From Actinomyces oricola (lineage in GTDB: Bacteria; Actinomycetota; Actinomycetes; Actinomycetales; Actinomycetaceae), in assembly GCF_004104015.1 (NCBI RefSeq), contig NZ_RYFV01000019.1:1-61646 (forward strand): DNA of 61,646 bases, given 5' to 3'. Below are positions 15,737 to 25,938 of the stretch, piece after piece. The translations under genes and the position numbers were made by a program. Under the pieces are notes generated by a model. The model was not told where the DNA came from. It worked only from the letters and a program-made list of their open reading frames with translations, and searched no databases. Every line of letters starts with the position of its first letter. Within the stretch, counting starts at the first letter, position 1.

Positions 15737-17608
15737 ATGAGCCGCCGCACCATTGTCCCGCCCCTCACGCCCTCGCCCCGGCACACGGGCACTGAACCGA
15801 ACTGGTGGCGCCGGGCGGTGGTCTACCAGGTCTACCCCCGGTCCTTCCAGGACTCCGACGGCGATGGCATTGGCGACATCCCCGGTATTACCGCTCGCCT
15901 GGATTATCTGGACGCCCTGGGCGTCGACGTGGTGTGGCTCAGCCCCGTCTACCGTTCCCCGCAGGACGACAACGGCTACGACATCTCCGACTACCAGGGC
16001 ATTGACCCGCTCTTCGGCTCCCTGGCCGACCTGGAGGCGCTCATCGCCGGCCTGCACGAGCGCGGCATGCGCCTGGTCATGGATCTGGTGGTCAACCACA
16101 CCAGTGACGAGCACGCCTGGTTCCGTGCCAGTCGCCAGGGCCCGGTGCTGCCCGATGGTGACGTCAACCCCTACGCCGACTGGTACATCTGGCGCCCCGC
16201 CCGTCACGTTCCCGGGCTGGCCCCCGGCCGGCCGGGCACCGAGCCCACCAACTGGGGCTCGGTCTTCTCCGGCCCGGCCTGGACCTGGGACGAGGAAAGA
16301 GGGGAGTTCTACCTTCACCTGTTCAGCGTCAAGCAGCCCGACCTCAACTGGGAGAACAAGGCCGTCCGCGACGTCGTCTACTCGATGATGCGCTGGTGGC
16401 TGGACCGGGGCGTGGACGGCTTCCGCATGGACGTCATTAACCTCATCTCTAAGACCTACCCCCTGGTTGACGGGCCCCGGAGCCCTGGCGCCCGCTACGG
16501 CAGCTGCTTCGAGGCCGTGGCCAATGGCCCGCGCGTCCACGAGTTCCTGGCCGAGATGAACCGTGAGGTCTTCGCGTCTCGCCCCGGGCACATCCTGACC
16601 GTGGGGGAGACGCCCGGGGTGACCCTGGCCGAGGCATCCCGCTACACCGACCCGGCGCGCGCAGAACTCGACATGGTCTTCCAGTTCGAGCACGTGGGCC
16701 TGGCCGACGGCCCTGGCGGGAAGTTCGACCCCCGGCCGGTGGACATGGTGGCCCTTAAGCAGAACCTGGCGTCCTGGCAGGCGGCCCTGGCCCCCACCGC
16801 CGACTTCACTGAGGTGGGCTGGAACTCCTGCTACTGGGACAACCACGACCAGCCCCGTGCTGTCTCCCGCTTCGGGGACGACGACCCCGCCTGGCGAGAG
16901 GTGAGCGCCAAGACCCTGGCCTCCGTCCTCCACCTGCATCGGGGCACCCCCTACGTCTACCAGGGCGAGGAGCTGGGGCAGACCAACACCGTCTTCACCT
17001 CCATTGAGGACTACCGGGACCTGGAGTCCATCAACCACTTCCGCGAGCAGGTCTGCGCCGGGGCCGACCCGCGGACCCTGGTGGCCGCCATGGCCGTCAA
17101 CTCCCGTGACAACGCCCGCACCCCTGTCCAGTGGGACGACTCGCCGCAGGCCGGGTTCACGACCGGTGAGCCCTGGATCGACCTGGCGCCCAACCATCGG
17201 CAGATCAATGCCGCCTCTCAAGTGGATGTGGCGGGAAGCGTTTTCGAGCACTACCGCAGCCTCATTGCCCTGCGCCACCAGGATGAGACAGTGGCCCTGG
17301 GGACCTTCCGCCTGCTGGCGGCCGACCACCCCAGTGCCTGGGTAATCCTGCGCGAGCTTGTGGACGCCAGCGGTGGGCGGGCGCAGGTGCTGCTGCTGGC
17401 CGCGTGCTCGCGCGAGGACCTGGTGCTCAACGGGGCCGGCGGCCTGTGGGAGGCGCTGGCAGCCGAGGGCCTGGAGGCGGAGCAGTGGGTCGGCGCCGAG
17501 CAGCTACTGCGCGCCAGCGACCCAACCGTTCAGCCCGGCTCGGGGCACACCGGTGCGCCAGGGACGCTGCCGGGCTGGGACTCGCTCATTCTGCGCCGCC
17601 GGGGCTGA
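15737..17608 (+). CDS. Glycoside hydrolase family 13 alpha-glucosidase
   Basis: This is a 623-residue cytoplasmic GH13 exo-enzyme of the oligo-1,6-glucosidase/alpha-1,4-glucosidase group (subfamily 23/31-like). It opens with WWRRAVVYQVYPRSFQDSDG, followed by MDLVVNHTSDEH. The catalytic triad is visible: Asp232 in DGFRMDVI, Glu291 in TVGETPG and Asp371 in WDNHDQPR. It is longer than the usual 550-580 residues, mainly in a loop near 150-175 and at the C-terminus. ATG 15737 follows GAGGAG. It is divergent from the GH31 gene; together they would turn imported maltodextrins or isomalto-oligosaccharides to glucose. Trehalose synthase is an alternative, but the motifs fit a glucosidase better. Confidence 0.9.
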   Translation: MSRRTIVPPLTPSPRHTGTEPNWWRRAVVYQVYPRSFQDSDGDGIGDIPGITARLDYLDALGVDVVWLSPVYRSPQDDNGYDISDYQGIDPLFGSLADLEALIAGLHERGMRLVMDLVVNHTSDEHAWFRASRQGPVLPDGDVNPYADWYIWRPARHVPGLAPGRPGTEPTNWGSVFSGPAWTWDEERGEFYLHLFSVKQPDLNWENKAVRDVVYSMMRWWLDRGVDGFRMDVINLISKTYPLVDGPRSPGARYGSCFEAVANGPRVHEFLAEMNREVFASRPGHILTVGETPGVTLAEASRYTDPARAELDMVFQFEHVGLADGPGGKFDPRPVDMVALKQNLASWQAALAPTADFTEVGWNSCYWDNHDQPRAVSRFGDDDPAWREVSAKTLASVLHLHRGTPYVYQGEELGQTNTVFTSIEDYRDLESINHFREQVCAGADPRTLVAAMAVNSRDNARTPVQWDDSPQAGFTTGEPWIDLAPNHRQINAASQVDVAGSVFEHYRSLIALRHQDETVALGTFRLLAADHPSAWVILRELVDASGGRAQVLLLAACSREDLVLNGAGGLWEALAAEGLEAEQWVGAEQLLRASDPTVQPGSGHTGAPGTLPGWDSLILRRRG

Positions 17609-17627
17609 GGCGGCGGGCAGAGCCCGA

Positions 17628-17660
17628 GTAGAACCTGAGTGGAACCTAAGTGGAACTTGA
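17628..17660. repeat. Three 11-base tandem repeats downstream of the GH13 gene
   Basis: Three copies of GTGGAACCTGA-like sequence (17628, 17639 and 17650) end in a run of A, then GGGCGCCC. On the minus strand this reads as GC-rich palindrome followed by six T, which may end transcription of the ClC gene. Confidence 0.5.
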
Positions 17661-17785
17661 GTAAAAAAGGGCGCCCTCCTGTCCGGGTCTTCTTCGCCAC
17701 GCCGGCTTGCTGTGGCCGGGGACGATCGTCACTGACGTCCGCCCGCTTCCTGCCCGGTGGTGCCGCCATATTCGCCGTCCTGGCC

Positions 17786-19129
17786 CTAGCCGGCGACGGC
17801 GGGGCCACCCTGGGGCCCTGGCCGGCGGGGTGCCCGGGCGGCCTGAGCGCCGTCCCGCCGGCGCCTCCTCATGCCGGTGGGCAGCGCCGTGGTCAGCCAC
17901 CAGGCCGCCCCGGCCATCAGTGACATTGCCGCCAGCGTCCACAAGGGCCCGCGCGCCAGCTCCCACACGAATAGCACCCCGAACACCGGTGCTCTTTGCG
18001 TCACGCCCAGTACGGTGCTGGCCCCCACCAGCGCCAGCGCCGCCACACTGACCTGGGCGCCGGCCAGGTTGGCAAGGCCGGCCACAGCGGCCCCGGCCGA
18101 ACCGCCCAGGGCGAAGGACGGGGCGAGCAGCCCCCCGGTGGCCCCGGCGCCCAGGGTCAGGCCGGTGGCCACGGGCTTGAGGACGACGATGGCCACGAGC
18201 GCCGCCAGGGCTGCGCCCGTGGCCGGGGAGTCCAGCGCTACCGCCATGGCGTCCTTGCCGTTGCCCGGCAGCATGGGCAGCCCCAAGGACAACGCCCCAG
18301 TGAGCGCCCCGGCCGCCCCGAGGCCCACGGGCAGGGTCCAGGTGTCGGGCAGCCGGTGGTCGCGCAGCCACTTCCACCCGGCCCGCGCCCCCACGCCCAG
18401 GGCCACAAGCACCGGCACGAGCGCAACCATGACCGCCGGAGTCCACCACGATGGTGCCGCCTGCGGCATCTGAAAGGTCGGGCGGCCGCGACTGTGCATC
18501 CAGGAGACCATGGTGGCCACCAGGCTCACCGGCACCGCCAGCAGGAGGCCGCGTCGTCGATTCCCGGCGCCGAGCATAATCTCCACGGCGTAGGCCGCCC
18601 CGCCCAGCGGGGTGTTGTACATGGCGGCCAGCCCCGCCCCGGCCGCGGAGGCCATGAGCGCCGGGCCCCACAGGCCGGTGATCATGAGCGGGTCAATGAG
18701 GCGGGCCGCCACCGCCCCCGCCATGAGGCGCGGAGCGCCTTCGCGGCCCACTGAATTCCCGGCACCCACCGTCAGCACCTGGAGAGTGCCGTCCAGGAAG
18801 GGCCTTGCTATCCCCATACGGCGTCGTGACCCGCCTGAGAGGTCTGCAATGGCGGCCTCCACCGGGACGACACCGCCAGTGGAGCGCTCCCACCACCACA
18901 GGGCGCCCGCGATCGCGCCCCCCGCCGCGGGGGCGAGCACGCGGCGCCACAGGGGCGCCCGCTCGACCCGCTCCAGGAGACTGCCCTCGCCCGCCCCGTA
19001 GAACACCGACTCGAAGAACTCCAGGAGGTGGGCCATGAGAATGCCAATGAGGCCCGCGGCCACCCCGGTGAGCACGACGGCGACAAACAGACGGCCGGCG
19101 CGAAGCAGCCGGCGGCGGTCACAGGCCAT
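17786..19129 (-). CDS. ClC family chloride channel/transporter
   Basis: This is a 447-residue polytopic membrane protein of the voltage-gated chloride channel family. GREGAPRL (128-135) and GGLLAPSFALGG (about residue 330) are the selectivity-filter signatures; the usual GSGIP is replaced by GGVVP at about 85-89. About ten hydrophobic helices are visible. The C-terminus is a basic Arg/Pro tail of about 35 residues, with no CBS domains. It may serve acid resistance or chloride balance. ATG 19129 lies six bases after TAGGGT, indicating a leaderless transcript. It follows the phosphofructokinase gene by 118 bases on the same strand but with its own promoter. Confidence 0.9.
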   Translation of the reverse strand: MACDRRRLLRAGRLFVAVVLTGVAAGLIGILMAHLLEFFESVFYGAGEGSLLERVERAPLWRRVLAPAAGGAIAGALWWWERSTGGVVPVEAAIADLSGGSRRRMGIARPFLDGTLQVLTVGAGNSVGREGAPRLMAGAVAARLIDPLMITGLWGPALMASAAGAGLAAMYNTPLGGAAYAVEIMLGAGNRRRGLLLAVPVSLVATMVSWMHSRGRPTFQMPQAAPSWWTPAVMVALVPVLVALGVGARAGWKWLRDHRLPDTWTLPVGLGAAGALTGALSLGLPMLPGNGKDAMAVALDSPATGAALAALVAIVVLKPVATGLTLGAGATGGLLAPSFALGGSAGAAVAGLANLAGAQVSVAALALVGASTVLGVTQRAPVFGVLFVWELARGPLWTLAAMSLMAGAAWWLTTALPTGMRRRRRDGAQAARAPRRPGPQGGPAVAG

Positions 19130-19135
19130 GGACGC

Positions 19136-19141
19136 ACCCTA
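19136..19141 (-). promoter_or_regulatory. -10 hexamer for a leaderless ClC transcript
   Basis: TAGGGT on the minus strand ends six bases before the ATG of the ClC gene. Confidence 0.55.
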
Positions 19142-19247
19142 GCCGCACCCGCCCCTGAGGGACGGTCGCCGCGGCCGGGACCGGGCGCCGCACCCCGCCA
19201 TGCCCGGGCGCGGCCCAGGGGGCTGAGCGTCAGGATTAGCGCCAGGA

Positions 19248-21602
19248 TTACAGCGAGGCGGCCTCCTCCACGGTGGCCCGGAAGTCGGGCACATCCTCCA
19301 GCGCCAGCACGCCCACGTTCTGGCTCACCAGGGGGATCGCCTCGCGCAGCCCCAGCCACCACTGGTTGAGGGGGCGGCGGTTATCGCGGTCAAGCTCATC
19401 GTTCATTCGCTCCAAGGGGTGGTGAGTGACGCGCCCGCCCACAAGCCCCACATAGGAGGAGTGGTAGGTGCCGGCCTCGAGCTGGTCGGAGAGCAGCCCC
19501 AGGGCGTGGTCGACGAGCTTAGTGGCCATAATGCGGTCGAAGGCGGTGGGGTCCCCGCCCTGCTGAAGGTGGCCGAGGACCGCCTCACGCACGTCGTACA
19601 GGCCATGGCCCTCCTCGGAGAAGATGTGGGCCAGCACGTCGGTGGTGTAGCTCTCAGAGGCCCGCTCATTGCGCACCAGCAGATAGAGCTTGCGACCGGC
19701 GTGGAAGGCCTCAACCATGCGCTTAGAATCCTGGGCCAACTGGGAGAGGGTAATGCCGTCCTCGTGCAGGTACACCCGCTCAGCACCGGTGGCGATCCCG
19801 CTCATGAGCGCCAGATACCCGCACTTGCGCCCCATGGTCTCGGCCACGAAGCAGCGGTGCGAGGCCGCCGCCGACTGCTTAATGGCGTCCAGGGCGTCCA
19901 CCGCGTTATTCAGCGCCGTGTCCGCTCCCACGCTCAGTTCGGAGCCGGGCAGGTTATTGTCAATGGACGCCGGCACGCAGATGATTGGAATCTTGAACGC
20001 GGGGTAGCGGCTGCGCTCAGTGACCAGGCGGTGAGCGGACAGGTAGGCGTTGAATCCGCCAATGACCAGCAGCGCGTCGATCTGATGGGACTCAATGGCC
20101 CGCCCCAGGGCGTAAAGCTGCTCAATGGTGGGCACCTCGCGGCGCGTACCGAGTTCGGCGCCCCCGTCTCCGACCCAGCCCTCGACGTCGTCCCAGCTCA
20201 ACTCGCGCACCTCGCCGTCCAACAGGCCGGGGAAGCCCCCGTAGACGCCCAGCATGGTGAAGTCGTGGTCCAGGCCCAGGCGCACGGCCGCGCGGGCCGC
20301 CGTGTTCATGCCCGGGGCCAGACCCCCGGCGTGCAAGATGGCGACCCGATGCTGAAGAGTGAAGGACCCCCCACCCGGGATGGCGTCGGCGTCCAACTCA
20401 GGGGGAGTGGACATCGTCTCGAAGATCGAGAGCATTTTGCCGAAGCTCGACCCCCGGGCGGCCACCGCTCCCTCATAATCCCCCGCGGCCACCAGGTCCT
20501 TGACGGCGCGAGTGGCCGCAATCTGCTGCATCATGGGCAGGCGGCGAATGCGGTTGTGGCGCTCGGCGATAATGACCGGCTCCGTCTCCGGGGTGGCCAC
20601 CAGTACCTCGCGGGCCGCGGCGCAGCCCAGCAGCGTGGACATCCAGCGGTCGTAGGCGCTGGGCTTGCCCCCGCGCTGGACGTGGCCCAGGATGGTCACC
20701 CGCGCGTCCTCCCCGAGGCGTTCGGACAGGATTCGTTTGACGTCGTTGGCAGTAATACGGTTGCCCTCGCGGTCGGTGGCGCCCTCGGCCACAATCACCA
20801 TGGACTCGCGCCGGCCGGCCTCACGGCCCTTCTGGAGTTTGAGGCACATGTCGGCCTCCCAGTCCTCGCCCGGCGGCAGCTCGGGCACCAGTACGTAGTC
20901 GCAGCCCCCGGCCACCGAGGCCATAAGCGCCAGGTAGCCGCAGTGACGCCCCATGACTTCCACAATGAAGGTGCGCTGGTGGGAGGCGGCCGTCGAGGAG
21001 ATGTCATCAATGGCCTCCAGAATGCGGTGGAGGGCCGAGTCGGTGCCAATGGTCATATCCGCACCCACCAGATCATTGTCAATAGAGCCGACAATGCCGG
21101 CCACCATGAGCGCGGGGTGAGCGGCGGCCTCCTCGGCGCTAATGTCCCCGCGCGACACCAGCTCCTCGACGAGCCCCTCCCAGTTCTCACGGAAAATGTT
21201 GGTCCCGGTCAGGGAGCCATCGCCGCCAATGACCACCAGGCGGTCAATGCCGTGCTTGAGCAGGTTGCGGGCGGCAGCTAGTTGGCCCTCGCGCTCGCGG
21301 AACTCAGCACTGCGGGCCGTGCCGATAATGGTGCCTCCGCGGTGGAGGATTGAGCCCACCGAATCCCATTCCAGGGGGCGGATCGCCTCTCCCCCGGAGA
21401 CTGCGCCGGCCCACCCCTCCATGACGGCGTAGGGACGGGCCCCCATGCGCAAGGCGGTGCGCACGACGGCGCGCACCGCGGCGTTCATGCCCTGGGCGTC
21501 CCCGCCGGAGGTGAGTACGCCAATGCGCACCGCCGTGCTCTCAGGCGCTGTGCTGGTGCTGTTCTTCAACTGGCTGCTGGGAGTGGTCGCGTCGGCTGGC
21601 AT
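19248..21602 (-). CDS. pfkA: Double-length 6-phosphofructokinase (fused tandem PFK domains)
   Basis: This 784-residue protein contains two complete PFK domains in tandem, the layout of eukaryotic PFK-1 rather than the roughly 320-residue bacterial enzyme. The N-terminal domain has intact catalytic motifs: LTSGGDAQGMNAAVRA, VIGGDGSLTG (the GGDGS form of ATP-dependent enzymes, not the PPi-type GGDDS), GSIDNDLVGADMTIG and MGRHCGYLAL. The C-terminal domain (from about residue 410) is degenerate at the nucleotide site (GGLAPGMN, IGGFNAYLSA, SIDNNLPGSELSVG), as in the regulatory half of eukaryotic PFK. It commits fructose-6-phosphate to glycolysis, and the second half may bind an effector. ATG 21602 is preceded by GGAGG and AAGGA. 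Neighbouring genes run separately. Confidence 0.93.
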   Translation of the reverse strand: MPADATTPSSQLKNSTSTAPESTAVRIGVLTSGGDAQGMNAAVRAVVRTALRMGARPYAVMEGWAGAVSGGEAIRPLEWDSVGSILHRGGTIIGTARSAEFREREGQLAAARNLLKHGIDRLVVIGGDGSLTGTNIFRENWEGLVEELVSRGDISAEEAAAHPALMVAGIVGSIDNDLVGADMTIGTDSALHRILEAIDDISSTAASHQRTFIVEVMGRHCGYLALMASVAGGCDYVLVPELPPGEDWEADMCLKLQKGREAGRRESMVIVAEGATDREGNRITANDVKRILSERLGEDARVTILGHVQRGGKPSAYDRWMSTLLGCAAAREVLVATPETEPVIIAERHNRIRRLPMMQQIAATRAVKDLVAAGDYEGAVAARGSSFGKMLSIFETMSTPPELDADAIPGGGSFTLQHRVAILHAGGLAPGMNTAARAAVRLGLDHDFTMLGVYGGFPGLLDGEVRELSWDDVEGWVGDGGAELGTRREVPTIEQLYALGRAIESHQIDALLVIGGFNAYLSAHRLVTERSRYPAFKIPIICVPASIDNNLPGSELSVGADTALNNAVDALDAIKQSAAASHRCFVAETMGRKCGYLALMSGIATGAERVYLHEDGITLSQLAQDSKRMVEAFHAGRKLYLLVRNERASESYTTDVLAHIFSEEGHGLYDVREAVLGHLQQGGDPTAFDRIMATKLVDHALGLLSDQLEAGTYHSSYVGLVGGRVTHHPLERMNDELDRDNRRPLNQWWLGLREAIPLVSQNVGVLALEDVPDFRATVEEAASL

Positions 21603-21871
21603 GGGTTCCTTCCCTCCGGAGTGCTGCACCTGCTGCACATCCATTGTGAGCTGTCACCATGAGCCGCGTCACGCTCATGGGGGCAGTGCGCCGACGGCGG
21701 AAGCCATCTATGAGAGCACAGTGTCCGGCGCCGCCCCCGCCCCTATTCGAGACGGACGTTAGTCCCAGATTGCGCTGTGTCTAGGCGTAGATGACGCTCC
21801 TGTCGCGCTAGGCTCAATAGGGAGCATCGCCCGCGGGGGACGGGCGGACGCGACTTGGAAGGACAAGCCGT

Positions 21872-23116
21872 ATGGACCTGTACGAGTACCAGGCGAGGGA
21901 CCTGTTCCGGAAGCACGGCGTTCCCGTACTCGGCGGGGGCATCGCCACCACCCCCGAGCAGGCTCAGCAGGTCGCCTCGGCCCTCTTCAAGGAGGGCAGT
22001 GATCTAGTCGTCGTCAAGGCCCAGGTCAAGATCGGGGGGCGCGGCAAGGCCGGCGGCGTCAAACGCGCCTACAGCCCCCAGGAGGCCGCCGAGCACGCCC
22101 GCGCCATCCTGGGCATGGACATTAAAGGACACACCGTGGGCATGGTCCTGGTCTGCGACGGCGTGGACATTGCCCAGGAGCTCTACTTCTCAGTTCTGCT
22201 CGACCGTGCCACGCGGGGCTACATGGCCCTGTGCTCGCGCGAAGGCGGCGTGGACGTTGAGGCCCTTGTCCAGGAGCATCCCCAGGCGCTGGCGCGCCTG
22301 GCCGTCGACCCCTGCACGGGCATGACCGCCCAGGCGGCCGCCCGCATTGCCCGGGCCGCCGGCCTGGAGCCCGGTGAGGTGGCCGACCGGGTCGCCGCCG
22401 TCATTGTCCGACTCTGGAAGGTCCTCACCGCCGAGGACGCCACCCTGGTGGAGGTCAACCCCCTGGCCCTGACCGTCGACGGGCGCCTGCTGGCCCTGGA
22501 TGGCAAGGTCAGCCTGGACGACAACGCCCGCTTCCGCCACCCTGATCACGCCGACCTGGTCGACACCGCCGCCGTCGACCCCCTGGAGGCCCGCGCCAAG
22601 GCCGTGGGCATGGGCTATGTGCGCCTGGAGGGCGAGGTCGGCGTTCTGGGCAATGGTGCGGGCCTGGTCATGTCGACCCTCGACGTCGTCGCTGGAGCCG
22701 GGCGCCGGCACGGTGAAATGCGGCCGGCCAACTTCCTGGATCTTGGGGGCGGCTCCTCGGCCCAGGCCATGGCCACCGGCCTGGGCATTGTCGCCTCCGA
22801 TCCGCAGGTGCGCGCCATCCTCGTCAATGTCTTCGGCGGCATTACCTCCTGCGACACCGTCGCCCACGGCATTGTTGACGCGGTGACCTCCCTGGAGGAG
22901 ACCGACAAGCCGATCGTGGTGCGCCTCGATGGGAATAACGCCGAGGCGGGCCGCCAGATCCTCGCCGAGGCCGCCTTGGAGGGCGTCACCGTGGTGGACA
23001 CCATGGACGAGGCTGCTCAGACGGTGACCGCTATCGCGCACACTCTGAGCCAGCAGCCCACTGGGACCGCTGAGCCCGCTGAGTTCCCTGAGCCCGCTGA
23101 GATCAAGGAGGCCTGA
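21872..23116 (+). CDS. sucC: Succinyl-CoA ligase (ADP-forming) beta subunit
   Basis: This is the 414-residue ATP-grasp beta subunit of succinyl-CoA synthetase, which makes ATP or GTP from succinyl-CoA in the TCA cycle. It begins MDLYEYQARDLFRKHGVPV, with QVKIGGRGKAGGVK, LEVNPLAL-like metal site VEVNPLAL, and NVFGGITSCD near the active site. The last 20 residues are a short Glu-Pro-Ala repeat tail not expected in the family. The ATG is preceded by GGAAGGA. It starts an operon: sucD follows after three bases and perM overlaps sucD. Confidence 0.96.
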   Translation: MDLYEYQARDLFRKHGVPVLGGGIATTPEQAQQVASALFKEGSDLVVVKAQVKIGGRGKAGGVKRAYSPQEAAEHARAILGMDIKGHTVGMVLVCDGVDIAQELYFSVLLDRATRGYMALCSREGGVDVEALVQEHPQALARLAVDPCTGMTAQAAARIARAAGLEPGEVADRVAAVIVRLWKVLTAEDATLVEVNPLALTVDGRLLALDGKVSLDDNARFRHPDHADLVDTAAVDPLEARAKAVGMGYVRLEGEVGVLGNGAGLVMSTLDVVAGAGRRHGEMRPANFLDLGGGSSAQAMATGLGIVASDPQVRAILVNVFGGITSCDTVAHGIVDAVTSLEETDKPIVVRLDGNNAEAGRQILAEAALEGVTVVDTMDEAAQTVTAIAHTLSQQPTGTAEPAEFPEPAEIKEA

Positions 23117-23119
23117 GCC

Positions 23120-24055
23120 ATGAGCATCTTCCTGACTGAGACCGACCGCGTCATTGTTCAGGGCATGACCGGCTCGGAGGGGCGCAAGCACACCCGCCGC
23201 ATGCTCGCCGCCGGCACCAGGGTCGTCGCCGGCGTCAACCCTCACAAGGCCGGAATCCGTGTCGCCTTCGACATCGAACCGATTGGTCCGGGCGCGGGCA
23301 GAGTCTCCGCCGGCACCGTGGAGGTGCCCGTCTACGGCACGGTGGCCCAAGCCCGCCGGGCCACCGGCGCCACCGTCTCGGTGCTCTTCGTGCCCCCGGC
23401 CCACACCCGGGAGGCCGTGGTCGAGGCCATTGACGCCGGCATCGGCCTGATCGTGGTCATTACCGAGGGCGTGCCCGTGGCCGACACCACCTGGTTCTGC
23501 GCCTACGCCGCCTCTAAGGGCGCGCGGATCATTGGCCCGAACTGCCCCGGCATCATTTCCCCGGAGCGCTCCAATGTGGGCATTACCCCTCCTGACATCA
23601 CCGGCGCCGGCCCGGTGGGCCTGGTCTCGAAGTCCGGCACCCTGACCTACCAGCTCATGCACGACCTGCGCGACCTGGGCTTCACCACCTGCATTGGCAT
23701 TGGCGGGGACCCCGTGGTCGGCACCACCCACATTGACGCCCTGGCCGCCTTCGAGGCGGACCCCGACACCCGCCTGGTGGTCATGATTGGAGAGATCGGC
23801 GGGGACGCTGAGGAGAGGGCCGCGGAGTACATCAAGACCTCCATGACGAAACCCGTCGTGGCCTATGTCGCCGGTTTTACCGCCCCGGAGGGCAGGACCA
23901 TGGGGCATGCCGGTGCCATAGTCTCCGGCTCCTCGGGCACCGCCCAGGCCAAGAAGGCGGCCCTGGAGGCCGTGGGCGTGCGCGTGGGCCGTACCCCGAC
24001 CGAGACCGCGCAGATCGCCCGCGAAGTCCTCGCGGCCACCGGGGCGCAGGCGTGA
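23120..24055 (+). CDS. sucD: Succinyl-CoA ligase (ADP-forming) alpha subunit
   Basis: This 311-residue CoA-binding subunit partners SucC. The N-terminal Rossmann CoA site reads [13 protein letters not shown] and [20 protein letters not shown] and SKSGTLTYQ are family motifs. The phosphohistidine is in [10 protein letters not shown]. Length is slightly above the usual 290-300. It begins three bases after sucC, with AAGGAGG inside the sucC end, so the two subunits are made in equal amounts. The same sucC-sucD-perM order is found in Mycobacterium. Confidence 0.97.
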   Translation: MSIFLTETDRVIVQGMTGSEGRKHTRRMLAAGTRVVAGVNPHKAGIRVAFDIEPIGPGAGRVSAGTVEVPVYGTVAQARRATGATVSVLFVPPAHTREAVVEAIDAGIGLIVVITEGVPVADTTWFCAYAASKGARIIGPNCPGIISPERSNVGITPPDITGAGPVGLVSKSGTLTYQLMHDLRDLGFTTCIGIGGDPVVGTTHIDALAAFEADPDTRLVVMIGEIGGDAEERAAEYIKTSMTKPVVAYVAGFTAPEGRTMGHAGAIVSGSSGTAQAKKAALEAVGVRVGRTPTETAQIAREVLAATGAQA

Positions 24056-25623
24056 GGCTCACAGCCCCGGCCGGCGGGGACGGGGATCAAGGCGAGCGCC
24101 ACCTAATGCCCGGCGACTGGCCGTTCGCCGTGCGGGCAGGCGTGGAGTCGGTGCTCCTGAGCTGGCTGGCCATTGTCTTACCCTGCGTGGCGGTCTTCCT
24201 GGCGACCTCCTCCCTGGATGCCGCCGCCGCGCTGTCGGTGGGTGAGGCCTTGCGCACCGGCACGGGCCTGTGGGGCCTGGGGCTGGGCGGGAGCCTGGGG
24301 TCGGCCACGAATCCCGACGGGGTCCTGGGGCTGCCGCTCCTGGGAGCCACCGCCCTCCAGGCGTTCCTGACCTGGGCCATGGTGCGCCGCGCCACCTTGA
24401 GCGGCCCCTCGGCGGGCGCCTGGTGCGTCCTGAGCGCCATGGCCACCAGCCTTGTCGCGGTCCTGGCCGGCAGCCCGGCCGGCTCGCGCACGGCCCCGGC
24501 CATCGCCGGAACCGGCGTGCTCACCGCCGTAGTGACGTTCTGGCACTTGCAGTCCTCGGGCAGGGGGTGGGCGGGGCTGACGGCCCGGTGGGGCAGGTGC
24601 CCGGGCTGGGTCCGATCCGCCGCGCGCATGGCCCGCGAGACCATCATTGTCCTCATGGCCCTGGGTGTTGTCGTCCTCGCGGCGGCCGTCGTGGGCGGGG
24701 GAGGCAGAATGATGCGCCTGCACGACACGCTCTCGGGCGGGGGGTTTCTCGCCTCGGCCGGGCTGGTGGCGCTCCAGGTCGGGTGGGCGCCCACAGTCCT
24801 GGTGTGGGCCGTCTCCTGGCTCCTGGGCCCGGGGTTCGGCGTGGGGGCGGGCTCCGTGTTCTCCCCGAACCAGGTTGTGGCCGGCGCCGTCCCTTCCGTC
24901 CCCCTGCTCGGGTTACTGCCCACCGCCGGGGTGGGCTCGGTCGGCCGCTACTTGCCCGTCGTCGTCGTGGTGGCGGCCATGGTCGTCGCCTGGCGGTGCC
25001 GCGCCGCCCTGCGCGAGTTGAGCCCGGGCGGGGCCGTGGGCGCTGCTGTGGCGGCCGCCGCGACCATTGCGGCCGGGGTGTTCCTGGCCTGTCTGGCGGC
25101 GTCCGGGCCGGTGGGGCCGGGTCGCATGACCCAGGTGGGCCCCCACACGCTCATGACGACCGCTGCCGCCGCATTAGAGACCGGCGTTGGGTTGGTGAGC
25201 GTGTCGATCCTGACTCATCCGGCGATCCGTCGCCTGGTCGCGCGGGATGCCCCAGGGACGGACCAGACCGCCGAGACCGGTGACGAGGCCGCCCGTGAGC
25301 ATGTCGAGGCGGAGAGCGCCCGTGGCCCGCGCGCCGGGCACCATGCCCGCCGGCAGACGGTCAGCGCCGACGAGGCGCAGCATGAGAATCATCAGAAGGC
25401 GTGGGACAGTGACGCTGTCAGCTGGAGGGCCGGCGCCCTCGTGGACGAGCGGGAGGGGTCCCGCCGGGAGGAGTCCCGCCGGGAGGAGGGGAAGCCAACA
25501 CGGGCGGGCCGGGCGGGGGCGCGCGGCGCCGCTCCTTCGTGGCCGCCTCGGCGCCCCCGGGGCAGGCGGGTGGCCGATCCCGACCAGGACCACGGCACAG
25601 GCCAGGAGAGCGGCCGGCCCTAA
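24052..25623 (+). CDS. perM: DUF6350/PerM-like polytopic membrane protein
   Basis: This is a 523-residue membrane protein with eight to ten hydrophobic helices over about residues 20-400. It is followed by a hydrophilic, Arg/Glu-rich tail with repeated SRREE. It matches the DUF6350 family, whose mycobacterial member PerM supports cell division and persistence by stabilising FtsB. The main support is conserved position: directly after sucCD and before the purine gene purH, as in Mycobacterium tuberculosis. GTG 24052 overlaps the sucD stop by four bases. The symbol is by synteny and topology, not close similarity. The purN usually found next is missing. Confidence 0.75.
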   Translation: MRLTAPAGGDGDQGERHLMPGDWPFAVRAGVESVLLSWLAIVLPCVAVFLATSSLDAAAALSVGEALRTGTGLWGLGLGGSLGSATNPDGVLGLPLLGATALQAFLTWAMVRRATLSGPSAGAWCVLSAMATSLVAVLAGSPAGSRTAPAIAGTGVLTAVVTFWHLQSSGRGWAGLTARWGRCPGWVRSAARMARETIIVLMALGVVVLAAAVVGGGGRMMRLHDTLSGGGFLASAGLVALQVGWAPTVLVWAVSWLLGPGFGVGAGSVFSPNQVVAGAVPSVPLLGLLPTAGVGSVGRYLPVVVVVAAMVVAWRCRAALRELSPGGAVGAAVAAAATIAAGVFLACLAASGPVGPGRMTQVGPHTLMTTAAAALETGVGLVSVSILTHPAIRRLVARDAPGTDQTAETGDEAAREHVEAESARGPRAGHHARRQTVSADEAQHENHQKAWDSDAVSWRAGALVDEREGSRREESRREEGKPTRAGRAGARGAAPSWPPRRPRGRRVADPDQDHGTGQESGRP

Positions 25624-25937
25624 GAGCACTCTAAGAGCACTGGAGGGCAGGGGGCTCGCGCAAGCAGGCGGCGCCCCGGCCCCCAAAAGGCCACGGCCCT
25701 GTCGACCTGGGAGCCACGGCCCTAGAGCGGGCGACTAACGACCGGGGCGGCCGGGGCCGCAGTGATCATGGGGCGGGGCCGCAGCGCTCACCGGGCGGCA
25801 CCAGACTCCCTCGACCCCGGGGACGGCTGACCCTGGGGATGTCCGGGCGGTTGCTTAGCGTCGTGGGCGCGCCTCCGGCTTCTTGGCCTGCCCGGTGACG
25901 GGCATGCGCCCAGGCCGGCCGGGGCGGTAGCCTGGAC
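25624..25937. other. Gene-free GC-rich stretch before the purH riboswitch
   Basis: No convincing coding sequence is seen. It contains a direct repeat of GCCACGGCCCT (near 25690 and 25713) and repeated GGGGCCGCAG with local hairpins, which may end perM transcription. The purH promoter must lie near its right side. This is where purN would be expected by synteny. Confidence 0.5.
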
Positions 25938-25938
25938 G

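Noticed and set aside
22190-23908. 572-residue open frame antisense to sucCD
   Set aside because: Shadow of two clear enzyme genes; no domain or ribosome site.
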